Shown here piece after piece: positions 1-8,439 of a stretch of 64,000 nt of DNA. The notes under the pieces were generated by a model. It worked only from the letters and a program-made list of their open reading frames with translations, did no database searches and was not told where the DNA came from. The position numbers and the translations under genes were made by a program. How positions within the stretch are numbered: the first letter of the stretch is position 1; each line of letters begins with the position of its first letter. The stretch comes from Rhodopseudomonas julia (lineage in GTDB: Bacteria > Pseudomonadota > Alphaproteobacteria > Rhizobiales > Afifellaceae), in contig NZ_JAUSUK010000001.1 of NCBI RefSeq assembly GCF_030813515.1, positions 124,001 through 188,000 on the forward strand, given 5' to 3'.

Positions 1-926
1 TCAATCTCCTCTTCGGCGCAGAGGTCCTGAGCGGCTTCGGCTTCGATGTCGAAACGGCAACCGACGGCTCCAAAGCCGTCGCGGCTGCGCATTCCGACGA
101 TTTCGACGTCATCTTCATGGACTGCCAAATGCCGGTGATGGACGGCTACGAGGCGACAGGCATCCTGCGCAAAATGATGGAGGAGGGATCCATCCGCCGG
201 ATCCCGATCGTCGCCGTCACTGCAAATGCCCTCAAAGGCGACCGCGAACGCTGCCTCCAGGCAGGCATGGACGCGTTCGTCTCAAAACCCATCAATATGA
301 GCGATCTCGAAGCGCTCCTAGGAACTTTGGACGGCCTCTCTCCGGTTCACCGAACACAGACCGCCAAAGCATCGCCACAGGCAAATCTCGACGAATCCCA
401 AAACGGAAAGAAGCCCATGACCCATTCTTCCGACAACAGCGTGCCCCCAGCCGCGCCCGCGAGCAATGCATCGTCAGGTCAGGCAGCGAAGCCTTCACCG
501 ACCGCAGGCAAGCCGCAGAATGAGGCGCAAGTTCTTGCTACATCCGGAGAGCGGCCAAAGATCCCCCTGATCGACGTCGTCGCCTTCAGGCAGACACGCG
601 CTTCGATCAGCAAGTTCAATACGCTCATTTCTTTCTACTCGACCGACACGGCTGAATATCTGCGCAATATCCGTGAAGCACTCACGATGGGACGCATCGA
701 AGACACCGTCCTGCCGGCACACACCATCAAGAGCTCCAGCCGAGTTATCGGCGCCATGGGCCTTGCGCATCTTGCCGAGGATTTCGAGAAACGCGCCCGC
801 ACCGGCGGTACCGATCAGGAGAAGCAGCTGATCGCTTTGCGCGTTCACATGGAGCGCATCTTCCTCCTCACCATTGAGCGCATCAAGACGCTCCTGGAGA
901 ATGAAGACAAATCGGAAGCCGCATAA
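1..926 (+). CDS. Hybrid sensor histidine kinase, 3' part (receiver + Hpt domains)
   Basis: The gene enters from outside the window; the open frame continues upstream of the first in-frame ATG (117) to base 3. The visible part begins inside a CheY-like receiver domain: the phospho-acceptor Asp is encoded at 120-122 in the motif MDCQMPVMDGYE and the conserved switch Lys at 285-287 in SKPIN. A low-complexity Ala/Pro/Ser linker follows, then an Hpt domain in which the phospho-accepting His lies at 720-722 in AHTIKSSS. This order (receiver then Hpt at the C-terminus) is typical of tripartite BarA/ArcB-like hybrid kinases, so phosphate would pass to a separate response regulator not seen here. Sensor and kinase parts are missing, so the signal is unknown. 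It converges on the cytochrome gene and shows no operon link with it. Confidence 0.9.
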   Translation, partial: NLLFGAEVLSGFGFDVETATDGSKAVAAAHSDDFDVIFMDCQMPVMDGYEATGILRKMMEEGSIRRIPIVAVTANALKGDRERCLQAGMDAFVSKPINMSDLEALLGTLDGLSPVHRTQTAKASPQANLDESQNGKKPMTHSSDNSVPPAAPASNASSGQAAKPSPTAGKPQNEAQVLATSGERPKIPLIDVVAFRQTRASISKFNTLISFYSTDTAEYLRNIREALTMGRIEDTVLPAHTIKSSSRVIGAMGLAHLAEDFEKRARTGGTDQEKQLIALRVHMERIFLLTIERIKTLLENEDKSEAA

Positions 927-993
927 TAGACCGGCGCCCGACGAGGGGCTGGGCGCCACAAGGACGGGCTCAGGACGGCGGGAGGCCGCAACC

Positions 994-1470
994 TCAATCC
1001 GCGTTTGCCGATGGCATGACGAGGGTTGGGAATTGATGGCAGACGCTGCAAAAGAGCGTCGAGGGCGCATGCGCCTTGTGGCACTCCGTGCAGTCGATTT
1101 CGCCCAGATGTGACGCGTGCGGATTGGGGCTGACCGTCGTTCGGGCCGCAAGGTCTGCGTAACTGCCGTGGCAGGCGTGGCAGGCGGCATCGGTCGCCGG
1201 CGAGGTGGGCGCCTGCGTGCCATGGCAGTTTTCGCAGGTGACACCCTTTTGCTGATGCAAGGCATCCAAAAAGGCGACCTTGACGGGCGCCAGGAGGCGC
1301 GCGTCCGAACGCGGGGGAACGAGGATCGCGAGGCGCTCCTGCGGCGTCTGCGACGACGCCATAAGAGAGCCCGCGAAAATCGCCTCTCCGGGCATCAGGC
1401 CACCCAAGAGAGAAAAGCACGTCGCGAGGAAGGCGAGCGCGCCCAGCCAGACCGCGGTTCTTTTCCGCAT
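994..1470 (-). CDS. Periplasmic tetraheme cytochrome c (flavocytochrome c heme-subunit type)
   Basis: A 158-residue exported protein with an N-terminal membrane-spanning or signal segment (about residues 5-30) and four CXXCH heme-c motifs in the second half: CENCH, CHACH, CTECH and CSVCH. Spacing and size match the small tetraheme cytochromes of the flavocytochrome c/NapC-linked family, which carry electrons in the periplasm. ATG at 1470 was preferred over 1494 because GGGGA precedes it at good spacing and the product then starts directly with a Lys/Arg-rich signal N-region. The gene is divergent from the Tat-exported flavoprotein at 1719, which suggests the two proteins form an electron-transfer pair. 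The partnership is inferred from context; the heme motifs are seen directly. Confidence 0.85.
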   Translation of the reverse strand: MRKRTAVWLGALAFLATCFSLLGGLMPGEAIFAGSLMASSQTPQERLAILVPPRSDARLLAPVKVAFLDALHQQKGVTCENCHGTQAPTSPATDAACHACHGSYADLAARTTVSPNPHASHLGEIDCTECHKAHAPSTLFCSVCHQFPTLVMPSANAD

Positions 1471-1718
1471 GATTTCCCCGCTCGCAGGGGGCATGAGCCA
1501 ACCGCCCGCTTCGCGGTCTTCCCCCTGCCCGTTTTATGTGGGGAGGGCCTAAGCTTGTCGCCTGTCTAAAGAGATGTTGCCCTTTGCCGCAGCGTAAGCG
1601 CGCCTTCAGCCCCCCACATCCGATTGTGCAGGGGAAGAAAGGTGCGGACCTCCCCGCCCGGATTTGCCGGGCGCGACGGACGAGGGCCGTGCGTCCCATG
1701 CGCAAGGAGGGCTCAGAT

Positions 1719-3341
1719 ATGTCCGGCACATCGGTTGCCAATCGCCGTGATTTCTTGAAGGCCGCCACAGGAGGTGCTGCAGCGATTTCGCTGGCCGGCT
1801 TCGCTGCAGACAAGGCACTCGCCGCGCCTCCTGAGAAATGGGACGAAGAAGCCGATGTCGTCATCGTGGGTTATGGCGGCGGCGGGGCCGTTGCCGCCAT
1901 CGAGGCGGCAGATCAGGGCGCAGACGTGCTCATCCTGGAAAAGAACCCGTCGGATGCGCATTTCAACAACACCAACGTCTCCGGCGGCCTGTTCATCAGC
2001 ACCACGGACGACGAGAAGGCATTTCAGTACATCAAGGCCTGCGTTGGCGACACGGTCGACGACGAGATGTGCCGTGCCTGGGCGCAGTCGACCGGCGACA
2101 ACAAGGATTATCTTGCGCGCCTTGCCGAAAGTGTCGGCGAACCTTCAAAAATGATCCGCTTCGGCGGCGCCGAGTTTCCGGATCTGCCCGGGGCCGAGGC
2201 CGTCGAGATGTGGAGCCTGATGTCCGGCCCAGGCGCCAAGATCTTCGAAATCCTCGATAAATGCGTGCATGCGCGAAAGAATATCCGCATCGCCTATGCC
2301 TCTCCGGGCAAAAAGCTCATCAAGGGTGAAAATGGCGAGATCCTCGGCGTGATCGCCGAGCGCGGAGGCGAGGAGATCGCCGTCAAGGGTCGGCGAGCCA
2401 CCGTGCTGTCCTCAGGCGGCTTCGAATACAACGAAGAGATGAAGCTCAACGCCTTTTACGGCAATCCGCGCTTCTTCTACGGGCCGGAATCCAACACAGG
2501 CGACGGCGTTGCGATGGCTTTGGCGGCGGGGGCCGGTCTTTGGCACATGAACTGGACCTCCCAGCATTGGGGCTTCCACTACAAGGACTTCCCGGTAGCG
2601 TTCAATGTCTGGGATTTTTCGTTCTCCAAGCACAGCTTCCTGGTCGTCGACCAGACAGGGCACCGCTTCTTCGACGACAGCTACAACGGCCATTCGTCAT
2701 ACGCCTACCTCATCTATTTCGATCCGCTGGCAGGCGTCTATCCGCGCATCCCGTCCTATCTCATCTTCGACGAGAGCGTCCGCACGATGGGCTCGCCGCT
2801 CTCGGCCAACAAGCTGACGGGAGGTCTCGTCTCCGCCAAGACGGCCAAGCACGGCTATTTCTGGAGCGACGACCAGAGCGCGGAGATCGACAAGGGCTGG
2901 ATCATGAAGGCCGACACGATCGAGGAGCTCGCCGAGGCGATCCGGGCCCGTCAGGGTCCGAACGACTTCGTCGACTATGAGAGCACCATCAAGATGGACC
3001 CGGCTGTGCTGGCGGAGACGGTGGCGACCTACAACGGCTACGCCGAAGCCGGTGAAGACAAGGAGTTTTCGCGGCCGGCGAAGAAAATGGAGCCACTCGC
3101 GACGCCACCGTTCTATGCGACCGAGATCTGGCCGGTCGGCCCCAACACGCAAGGCGGTCCGCGCTATGACCCGAAAGGTCGGGTGATCGACGCCTTCGGC
3201 AAGCCGATCCCAAGGCTCTACAAAGCGGGCGAACTCGGCTCGATGTACGGCGAACGCTATCCGGCAGGTGGCGGCAACATCGCCGAGATCCTTGCCTTCG
3301 GACGCATCGCCGGTCGCAACGCCGCGGGCGAAGCCGTCTGA
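1719..3341 (+). CDS. Tat-exported FAD-dependent fumarate reductase/urocanate reductase-family flavoprotein
   Basis: A 540-residue flavoprotein. ATG 1719 is chosen because AAGGAGG lies 8 nt before it and it yields a Tat signal (NRRDFLKAA, then a hydrophobic stretch ending ALA). The FAD-binding dinucleotide fold (VVIVGYGGGGAVAAIEAA, near residues 45-65) and the C-terminal FAD motif with GERYPAGGGN match the FAD_binding_2 family of fumarate reductase, urocanate reductase and ketosteroid dehydrogenase flavosubunits. It lacks its own heme domain; the divergent tetraheme cytochrome could supply it, as in split flavocytochromes. The position that is usually HTMGG in fumarate reductases reads NTQGG here (3144-3158), so fumarate is not an assured substrate. 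The substrate is unknown. Confidence 0.8.
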   Translation: MSGTSVANRRDFLKAATGGAAAISLAGFAADKALAAPPEKWDEEADVVIVGYGGGGAVAAIEAADQGADVLILEKNPSDAHFNNTNVSGGLFISTTDDEKAFQYIKACVGDTVDDEMCRAWAQSTGDNKDYLARLAESVGEPSKMIRFGGAEFPDLPGAEAVEMWSLMSGPGAKIFEILDKCVHARKNIRIAYASPGKKLIKGENGEILGVIAERGGEEIAVKGRRATVLSSGGFEYNEEMKLNAFYGNPRFFYGPESNTGDGVAMALAAGAGLWHMNWTSQHWGFHYKDFPVAFNVWDFSFSKHSFLVVDQTGHRFFDDSYNGHSSYAYLIYFDPLAGVYPRIPSYLIFDESVRTMGSPLSANKLTGGLVSAKTAKHGYFWSDDQSAEIDKGWIMKADTIEELAEAIRARQGPNDFVDYESTIKMDPAVLAETVATYNGYAEAGEDKEFSRPAKKMEPLATPPFYATEIWPVGPNTQGGPRYDPKGRVIDAFGKPIPRLYKAGELGSMYGERYPAGGGNIAEILAFGRIAGRNAAGEAV

Positions 3342-3360
3342 ACCGTTCAAACACTAGAAC

Positions 3361-3387
3361 GCGGCGGCCTTCGACGAAGGCCGCCGC
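3361..3387 (+). terminator. Strong GC stem-loop after the flavoprotein
   Basis: A perfect 12-bp inverted repeat (arm GCGGCGGCCTTC at 3361-3372, loop GAC, complementary arm 3376-3387) starts 20 nt after the flavoprotein stop codon. No T-tract follows, so termination may need Rho or the loop may protect the 3' end. It also lies downstream of the convergent oxidase gene and could serve both strands. Confidence 0.55.
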
Positions 3388-3484
3388 ACCATCGGACCAG
3401 ACAGGTCGCATGCAGTCCTGGGACCGCTCGCGCGAGACGATCCCCGGGAAGACGTCGAGCCGTTCGCAGGCCTAGGCGGGCCAG

Positions 3485-4813
3485 CTACAGATTGGTCATC
3501 GGCCGCGGACGGCTGCCGTCGCTGAAGCGCGACAGGCGGAAGGCGTGCGGATCGGCGATCGGCTTTTCGCCGGTGACGAGATCGGCGACGAGATGCCCCG
3601 CCCCCGGACCGATGCCGAAACCGTGGCCGGAAAAGCCCGTGGCGATAATGAGGCCCGAGCAGCTTTCGACCGGCGAGATCACCGGCACGACGTCCGGCGT
3701 CGTATCGATGAAGCCCGCCCATGTCTGCACGAGGCGCGCATCATTGAAGACCGGGAAACGCCGTTTCGCTTCCTCAAAACACTTGCGCACATAGCCAAGG
3801 TCCGGCTTCGGATCGAGGACGCGGCAGGCCTCATAGGGCGACGGCTGATCGTACGGCACCGGCTTGCGCTCGCGCCATTCGCTGAAGAAGCGCTCGTCGA
3901 GACGCAGGCCGACATGGCGCCAGTCCATCGCGAGAACCGGCAGGAAATCGAAGAAGAAGCGGAAACTGTCGGGCGTCAGCGGCGCCGCATTGGAAAGCCC
4001 GTTCGCCAGCGTGTAGCCGCCATCGGCGCGCTTCCTGAGACCCAGAACGTCGTCCCAGATGGAGACCTCCGGCCCACCCTCGACCGGCGAGGTGCGGGCG
4101 ACGCTCGCGCGCACCTTCAACTGCGGCAGGACGATATCGAGATCACTCAGGATGCGCCGGCTCCAGGCACCGCCCGCGACGACGACGTTCTTTGTCGCGA
4201 TACGGCCGCGCTCGGTAACGACGCCGGCGACCTCGCCTGCCGCCGTCTCGATCCCGCGCGCGGCGCAATCGGTGAAGATGCGGGCGCCGCGAGCCCGGGC
4301 ACCGAGCGCGATCGCGGGCGCCGCCTTCTGGGGCTCCGCGCGCCCGTCGCCCGGACACAGAAGGATGGCCTTCGGCAGGTCCTGGTCGCCCGGCAGGTAT
4401 TTTTCCATCTCGCGGCCGGACAGAAGCTCCGTCACGATGCCGGAGGCGGCCGCCTTCTCGGCCCAGGCGCGATAGGCTTGCACGTCCTTGTCGTTGCGGG
4501 CGCCGTAGAGAATGCCGCATTGGGTAAAGCCGGTTTCGCCGCCGATACGCTGGTCGAGGCCACGCCAAAGGCCGAGCGCCTCGCGGATCAAATCGAATTC
4601 GCGCGGATCGCGATAGAGCTGGCGCACCCAACCCCAGTTGCGGCTCGATTGTTCGCCGGCGATGTGGCCCTTTTCGACAACCACCACATCCATGCCGCGC
4701 TCGGCCATGAACAGGGCCGAACTGACACCGATGATGCCGCCGCCGATGACGACGACATCGGCCTTTTCAGGAAATGCGCGATCGGAGACGACCGGATCGA
4801 CCTGCGGTCCCAT
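3485..4813 (-). CDS. FAD-dependent D-amino-acid oxidase (DAO)-family oxidoreductase
   Basis: A 442-residue protein of the DAO/glycine oxidase superfamily. The N-terminal Rossmann motif GGGIIG (about residues 21-26) is followed by the family motif EQSSRNWGWVRQ, and the C-terminus has the FAD-contacting segment GFSGHGFGIGPGAG. Such proteins oxidise amine bonds of amino acids or N-methylated compounds. ATG 4813 is preferred to 4879 because AGAGGAG precedes it and the Rossmann fold then starts near the N-terminus. It is cytoplasmic, with no signal peptide. It lies 86 nt downstream of and co-directional with the HutC-type repressor, so it probably belongs to the same regulon as the divergent amino-acid transporter and ammonia-lyase homologue. 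The exact amine substrate cannot be read from sequence. Confidence 0.85.
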   Translation of the reverse strand: MGPQVDPVVSDRAFPEKADVVVIGGGIIGVSSALFMAERGMDVVVVEKGHIAGEQSSRNWGWVRQLYRDPREFDLIREALGLWRGLDQRIGGETGFTQCGILYGARNDKDVQAYRAWAEKAAASGIVTELLSGREMEKYLPGDQDLPKAILLCPGDGRAEPQKAAPAIALGARARGARIFTDCAARGIETAAGEVAGVVTERGRIATKNVVVAGGAWSRRILSDLDIVLPQLKVRASVARTSPVEGGPEVSIWDDVLGLRKRADGGYTLANGLSNAAPLTPDSFRFFFDFLPVLAMDWRHVGLRLDERFFSEWRERKPVPYDQPSPYEACRVLDPKPDLGYVRKCFEEAKRRFPVFNDARLVQTWAGFIDTTPDVVPVISPVESCSGLIIATGFSGHGFGIGPGAGHLVADLVTGEKPIADPHAFRLSRFSDGSRPRPMTNL

Positions 4814-4899
4814 AAAACTCTCCTCTTTAAGGATGGCGCCAGACGGCACCGCCCTGCCCCGGATAGAGGGCGAGGCCATGCCTCAGGCAGAAGGAAAAC

Positions 4900-5643
4900 T
4901 CAAACAGCATTGGCCTGATGCCGGCTTTTGATCTTGTAGCGGCCGCCTGGAACGACGAGCCTGACGGAGGTGACGACCTTGTCCCCCGCAAATGTGCGCC
5001 GGCGGATCGACAGGCATGGATCGGCGCGCCCGATCGCCAGGAGACGGGCTTCCCACGCCGCCGGCAGGACGGCCTCCACCGTATGCTCCGCCTCCGTCCA
5101 GGCGATGACGGCATTCAGATAATCGTTGGGCGTGCGTGCGGTGAAATCCTGCATCAGATAGTCCGGCGCGAGCCGCGGATTGACCAGCCGATCTTCGAGC
5201 TGAACGGGAATTCCATCCTCGCGATGGACGACCAGGCTGTGGAACACCGAGATGCCAGGGTCCACGGCGAGATCCTCGGCGATCTCCGGGCTTGCCTCCA
5301 ACGTCTCGAGCAGAACGACCCGGGCGGTATAGCTGTGGCCACGCTCGGCAATCTCGTCGGCGATGTTGCGCACGGCAAAGACGGAGGTCTGTCCCTTACC
5401 CTCCGAGACGAAAGTGCCGAGCCCCTTCACCCGCGTCAGCACCCCCTCGCCCGCGAGCTCGCGCAAAGCCCGGTTCACGGTCATACGGCTCAGGCCAAGC
5501 TTGGCGGAGAGTTCGTTTTCCGACGGCACCCGGTGACGCGGCGGCCAGTCGCCCGCGGCGATCCGCTCGACAATCATCCGCTTTACCGCGGCATAACGGG
5601 GCGTCTCAGCGCCAGCACCGGCCTCGCCGGCTTCGATGCCCAT
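4900..5643 (-). CDS. hutC: GntR-family repressor, HutC subfamily
   Basis: A 247-residue regulator: an N-terminal winged helix (about residues 15-80, including NELSAKLGLSRMTVNRALREL) and a C-terminal UTRA effector domain. Length, helix sequence and UTRA features match HutC, the histidine-utilisation repressor that is released by urocanate. It sits divergently opposite the HisJ/Q/M/P-like transporter, with an inverted repeat of HutC type at 5721-5734 between them, and directly upstream of the DAO-type oxidase. HutC is the nearest named subfamily, but the locus lacks hutU, hutI and hutG, so the inducer may be something other than urocanate. Start at 5643 has a plausible AAGGG upstream. Confidence 0.8.
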   Translation of the reverse strand: MGIEAGEAGAGAETPRYAAVKRMIVERIAAGDWPPRHRVPSENELSAKLGLSRMTVNRALRELAGEGVLTRVKGLGTFVSEGKGQTSVFAVRNIADEIAERGHSYTARVVLLETLEASPEIAEDLAVDPGISVFHSLVVHREDGIPVQLEDRLVNPRLAPDYLMQDFTARTPNDYLNAVIAWTEAEHTVEAVLPAAWEARLLAIGRADPCLSIRRRTFAGDKVVTSVRLVVPGGRYKIKSRHQANAV

Positions 5644-5690
5644 TTATTAGGCCCTTTTCGCGTGTGCACAATTTGATGTCGGTTTTCGAC

Positions 5691-5734
5691 TTGCGAGCGT
5701 TGCGATTTTGGATACAGTCACTTGTATGTACAAG
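5691..5734 (+). promoter_or_regulatory. HutC-type operator overlapping a candidate promoter
   Basis: CTTGTATGTACAAG at 5721-5734 is a perfect inverted repeat (arms CTTGTA/TACAAG, 2-nt spacer) and resembles the TTGTAT-x-TACAA type of site bound by HutC proteins. Just upstream, TTGCGA (5691-5696) and TACAGT (5713-5718), 16 nt apart, could be the -35 and -10 of the transporter operon, which would put the operator at the transcription start, as expected for a repressor. Another 8-bp palindrome, TGTGCACA, lies at 5663-5670 on the hutC side. Confidence 0.65.
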
Positions 5735-5925
5735 CTAGAGCGCTGCGCGCCGCGATGGCAATCGAAAAGCGCGGCAAGGGCGAATAGGGCGATTTCGCAC
5801 CCTTTTCCGTCCCTCGCCCGACCTGCGAAGATCCCTTCTTCGCGGTTTCGAGCCACAGCCCATGCAGCTCTCCGGGGTGTGCGTCAGCAAAGGGGGCGGC
5901 TACGCTCCGCACAGAGGAGAAGGGG

Positions 5926-6768
5926 ATGAATTTCAAGAAGATTGCGCTGGCCGGTGCACTCGCAGCGGCCATTCTGGCGCCTGGCGCCGCTTCGGCGAAG
6001 GACTGGAAGAAGGTCACTGTGGCGCTGGAGGGCGGCTATGCGCCGTGGAACCTCACCGATGCAAGCGGCCAGATCGTCGGCTTCGAGCCCGATCTCCTCA
6101 AGGTCCTGTGCGAGCATGCCGACCTTGAATGTACGATGATCTCGCAGGATTGGGACGGCATGATCACCGCCCTCAATGCCGGCAAGTTCGACGTCATCAT
6201 GGACGCTCTGTCGATCACTCCGGAGCGCCAGAAGGTCATCGATTTCACCGTTCCCTACGCGGCGACACCCGCCGTCTTCGCCGCTCCGAAGGACAGCAAG
6301 CTCGCCGATCTTCCGGGCACCGGGACGGTCATCAAGCTGGAAGACGTGCACGACCAGGCCGACGCAATCGCGCCCCTGCGCGAAGCGATGAAGGGCAAGA
6401 CGATCGGCATCCAGAGCTCCACCGTCTACGCCAATTTCGTCTATGAGAATTTCGGCGACGTGGCGACGATCAAGGAATACAAGACCGCGGCCGAACGCGA
6501 CCTCGACCTGTCGGTCGGACGCATCGATGCCGGCTTTGAGGACGCCACCTATCTGCTCGGCACTTTCGAGGCTTCCGAGAACAACAATCTCGCCTTCACC
6601 GGTCCAGAGATCGGCGGCCAGATCTGGGGCGAAGGCGAAGGCCTCGGTCTGCGCAAGTCGGATACCGATCTCAAGGCGAAGTTCGACGAAGCCATCAAGG
6701 CGGCGGTCGCCGACGGCACGGTCAAGACACTTAGCGAAAAGTGGCTGAAGGTCGACGTCACTCCCTAA
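5926..6768 (+). CDS. Periplasmic substrate-binding protein of a polar amino-acid ABC transporter (HisJ family)
   Basis: A 280-residue family 3 solute-binding protein. Residues 1-24 form a clear Sec signal ending ASAKD. The mature part shows the fold's hallmarks: GGYAPWNLTDASGQIVGFEPDLLK, DWDGMITALNAGKFDVIMDALSIT, and the second lobe starting near IGIQSSTVYANF. Relatives bind histidine, lysine/arginine/ornithine, octopine or nopaline. It opens an operon with two permeases, an ATPase and an ammonia-lyase homologue. The RBS is strong (GGAGAAGGGG). A stem-loop after this gene and a 203-nt gap before the first permease fit higher expression of the binding protein than of the membrane parts. Confidence 0.9.
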   Translation: MNFKKIALAGALAAAILAPGAASAKDWKKVTVALEGGYAPWNLTDASGQIVGFEPDLLKVLCEHADLECTMISQDWDGMITALNAGKFDVIMDALSITPERQKVIDFTVPYAATPAVFAAPKDSKLADLPGTGTVIKLEDVHDQADAIAPLREAMKGKTIGIQSSTVYANFVYENFGDVATIKEYKTAAERDLDLSVGRIDAGFEDATYLLGTFEASENNNLAFTGPEIGGQIWGEGEGLGLRKSDTDLKAKFDEAIKAAVADGTVKTLSEKWLKVDVTP

Positions 6769-6796
6769 TCCAATCGGCGCCGGCCCCGCGCGCCTG

Positions 6797-6829
6797 AGGG
6801 TGAGGACGCCTCCAAGGTCTCCTCACCCT
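6797..6829 (+). promoter_or_regulatory. Intercistronic stem-loop between binding protein and permease genes
   Basis: Arms AGGGTGAGGA (6797-6806) and TCCTCACCCT (6820-6829) pair perfectly over 10 bp with a 13-nt loop, 28 nt after the binding-protein stop codon. AAAAGG rather than a T-tract follows. It fits a 3'-end stabiliser or partial terminator that raises binding-protein mRNA relative to the distal genes, a known arrangement in ABC operons. Confidence 0.5.
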
Positions 6830-6971
6830 AAAAGGCTCTCCCTGGCCGGCATGCGGTTCGCGGCAGGTTGACGGGCACAGGCTCGCCCGCCCGCCAAAGG
6901 CGCCATCTCACCCGGCGGCGCCTCGCGCCTGCTGGCGATCGCACCGCCGCAGCAGCAACAAGAGAGACGCA

Positions 6972-7694
6972 ATGTCCTGGATCGACCTGATCGGATTCGG
7001 ACCCAACGGCCGCGGCGGCCTGCTTTTATGGGCGACGTTGATGACCTTGTCGGTCACGGCCGCCTCACTCGTCATCGGCGCCGTTTTCGGGGCGGGCGTG
7101 GCGGCCGCCAAGCTCTCGTCATCGCGGCTCGCGCGGGTCATCGGCGATGCCTATACGACGATCCTTCGCGGCGCGCCGGAACTCCTCGTCATCTATCTCG
7201 TCTATTTCGGCGGCTCGCAGGCGGTGAGCGCCATCGGCCGTCTCTTCCAATATGAGGGCTTCCTCGGCCTGCCCTCGTTTCTTGCCGGCGCGCTCGCCGT
7301 GGGCATGATCTCCGGCGCCTATCAGGCGGAGGTCTATCGCGGGGCCTTTCACGCCATCGCCAAGGGCGAGATCGAGGCAGCACGCTCCATCGGCATGGGC
7401 CGGGCGCTGCGCTTTCGCCGGATCATCATCCCGCAGATCCTCCGCTTCTCCCTGCCCGGCCTCGGCAATGTCTGGCAGCTGAGCCTCAAGGATTCGGCCC
7501 TGATATCGGTCACCGGCCTCGCCGAGCTCATGCGCACATCGCAGCTCGCCGCAGGCTCCACGCGCCAGTATTTCCTCTTCTTCATCGTCGGCGGCATCCT
7601 CTATCTGGTGCTCACCACGATCTCCGGTCAGCTTTTCGCCGCAGCCGAGCGACGCGTCGCCGTCAGCTTCTCGCACGGCCTCGGGCGGAGCTGA
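6972..7694 (+). CDS. Polar amino-acid ABC transporter permease (HisQ-like)
   Basis: A 240-residue inner-membrane protein with about five hydrophobic helices and the ABC coupling (EAA) loop GEIEAARSIGMGRALRFRRIIIPQILR that contacts the ATPase. It belongs to the HisMQ/GlnP permease family that imports basic or polar amino acids. It pairs with the second permease that starts 4 nt after its stop codon, so the two probably form the heterodimeric channel. AGAGAG precedes the ATG. Substrate is inferred only from family and neighbours. Confidence 0.9.
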   Translation: MSWIDLIGFGPNGRGGLLLWATLMTLSVTAASLVIGAVFGAGVAAAKLSSSRLARVIGDAYTTILRGAPELLVIYLVYFGGSQAVSAIGRLFQYEGFLGLPSFLAGALAVGMISGAYQAEVYRGAFHAIAKGEIEAARSIGMGRALRFRRIIIPQILRFSLPGLGNVWQLSLKDSALISVTGLAELMRTSQLAAGSTRQYFLFFIVGGILYLVLTTISGQLFAAAERRVAVSFSHGLGRS

Positions 7695-7698
7695 GCCG

Positions 7699-8439
7699 AT
7701 GGATTTCGAGTTCCTCGCCTCCACTTTCGTGACGCTGGTCAAGGCGGTGCCGACGACTTTGGCGCTCTTCGGCGCCTCCGTCGTTCTCGGCGCAGCCCTT
7801 GCCGTCGTCCTCGTCGTCATGCGCACGGCCGGCGGACCGATCCTGTCGACCTTCTCGCGCGTCTACGTCTTCATCTTCCGCGGCTCGCCGCTGCTCATCC
7901 AAATGTTTCTGATCTATTACGGGCTCGGCCAGTTCGCGGTCATTCGCGACAGTTTTGCCTGGCCGGTGCTGCGCGAGCCTTATTGGTGCGCGGTCCTGGC
8001 ACTTGCCTTCTGCACGGCAGGCTATCAGGCGGAGATCATCCGCGGCGGGTTGCAGGCGGTGCCACCGCGCGAGATCGAGGCGGCGCGTTCCATCGGCATG
8101 TCGGGCTTCCTGCTGGTGCGCCGGATCATTGCCCCGATCACTTTGCGCGCCATGCTGCCAGCCTATTCGACGGAAATCATCCTGATGGTGAAGTCGACGG
8201 CACTCGCCTCGCTCGTCACCGTCTGGGAAGTCACCGGCACAGCGCAGCGCCTCATCTCGCAGACCTACCGCACCATGGAAGTCTTCCTGGTCGCGACGCT
8301 CATCTATCTCGTCATCAATTTCATCATCGTCCGCCTGGTCGCCCTTTTGGAGCATCGGCTATCGCCGCATCTTCGCGAGCGTCCACGCATCTCCGGCGAA
8401 GGCCGCACGGTGACATCGCTGGAGACCTCCCATGACTGA
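7699..8439 (+). CDS. Polar amino-acid ABC transporter permease (HisM-like)
   Basis: A 246-residue integral membrane protein with the same fold as its upstream partner. The EAA loop reads REIEAARSIGMSGFLLVRRIIAPITLR. In the middle helices, RGSPLLIQMFLIYYGLG is characteristic of HisM/ArtM/OccM permeases. Its 3' end overlaps the ATPase start by 8 nt, which indicates translational coupling. It would form the channel with the HisQ-like subunit. Confidence 0.9.
   Translation: MDFEFLASTFVTLVKAVPTTLALFGASVVLGAALAVVLVVMRTAGGPILSTFSRVYVFIFRGSPLLIQMFLIYYGLGQFAVIRDSFAWPVLREPYWCAVLALAFCTAGYQAEIIRGGLQAVPPREIEAARSIGMSGFLLVRRIIAPITLRAMLPAYSTEIILMVKSTALASLVTVWEVTGTAQRLISQTYRTMEVFLVATLIYLVINFIIVRLVALLEHRLSPHLRERPRISGEGRTVTSLETSHD

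Noticed and set aside
3545-4918. Open frame opposite the DAO-type oxidase (457 codons)
   Set aside because: Shadow of the oxidase gene; charged low-complexity product without recognisable motifs.
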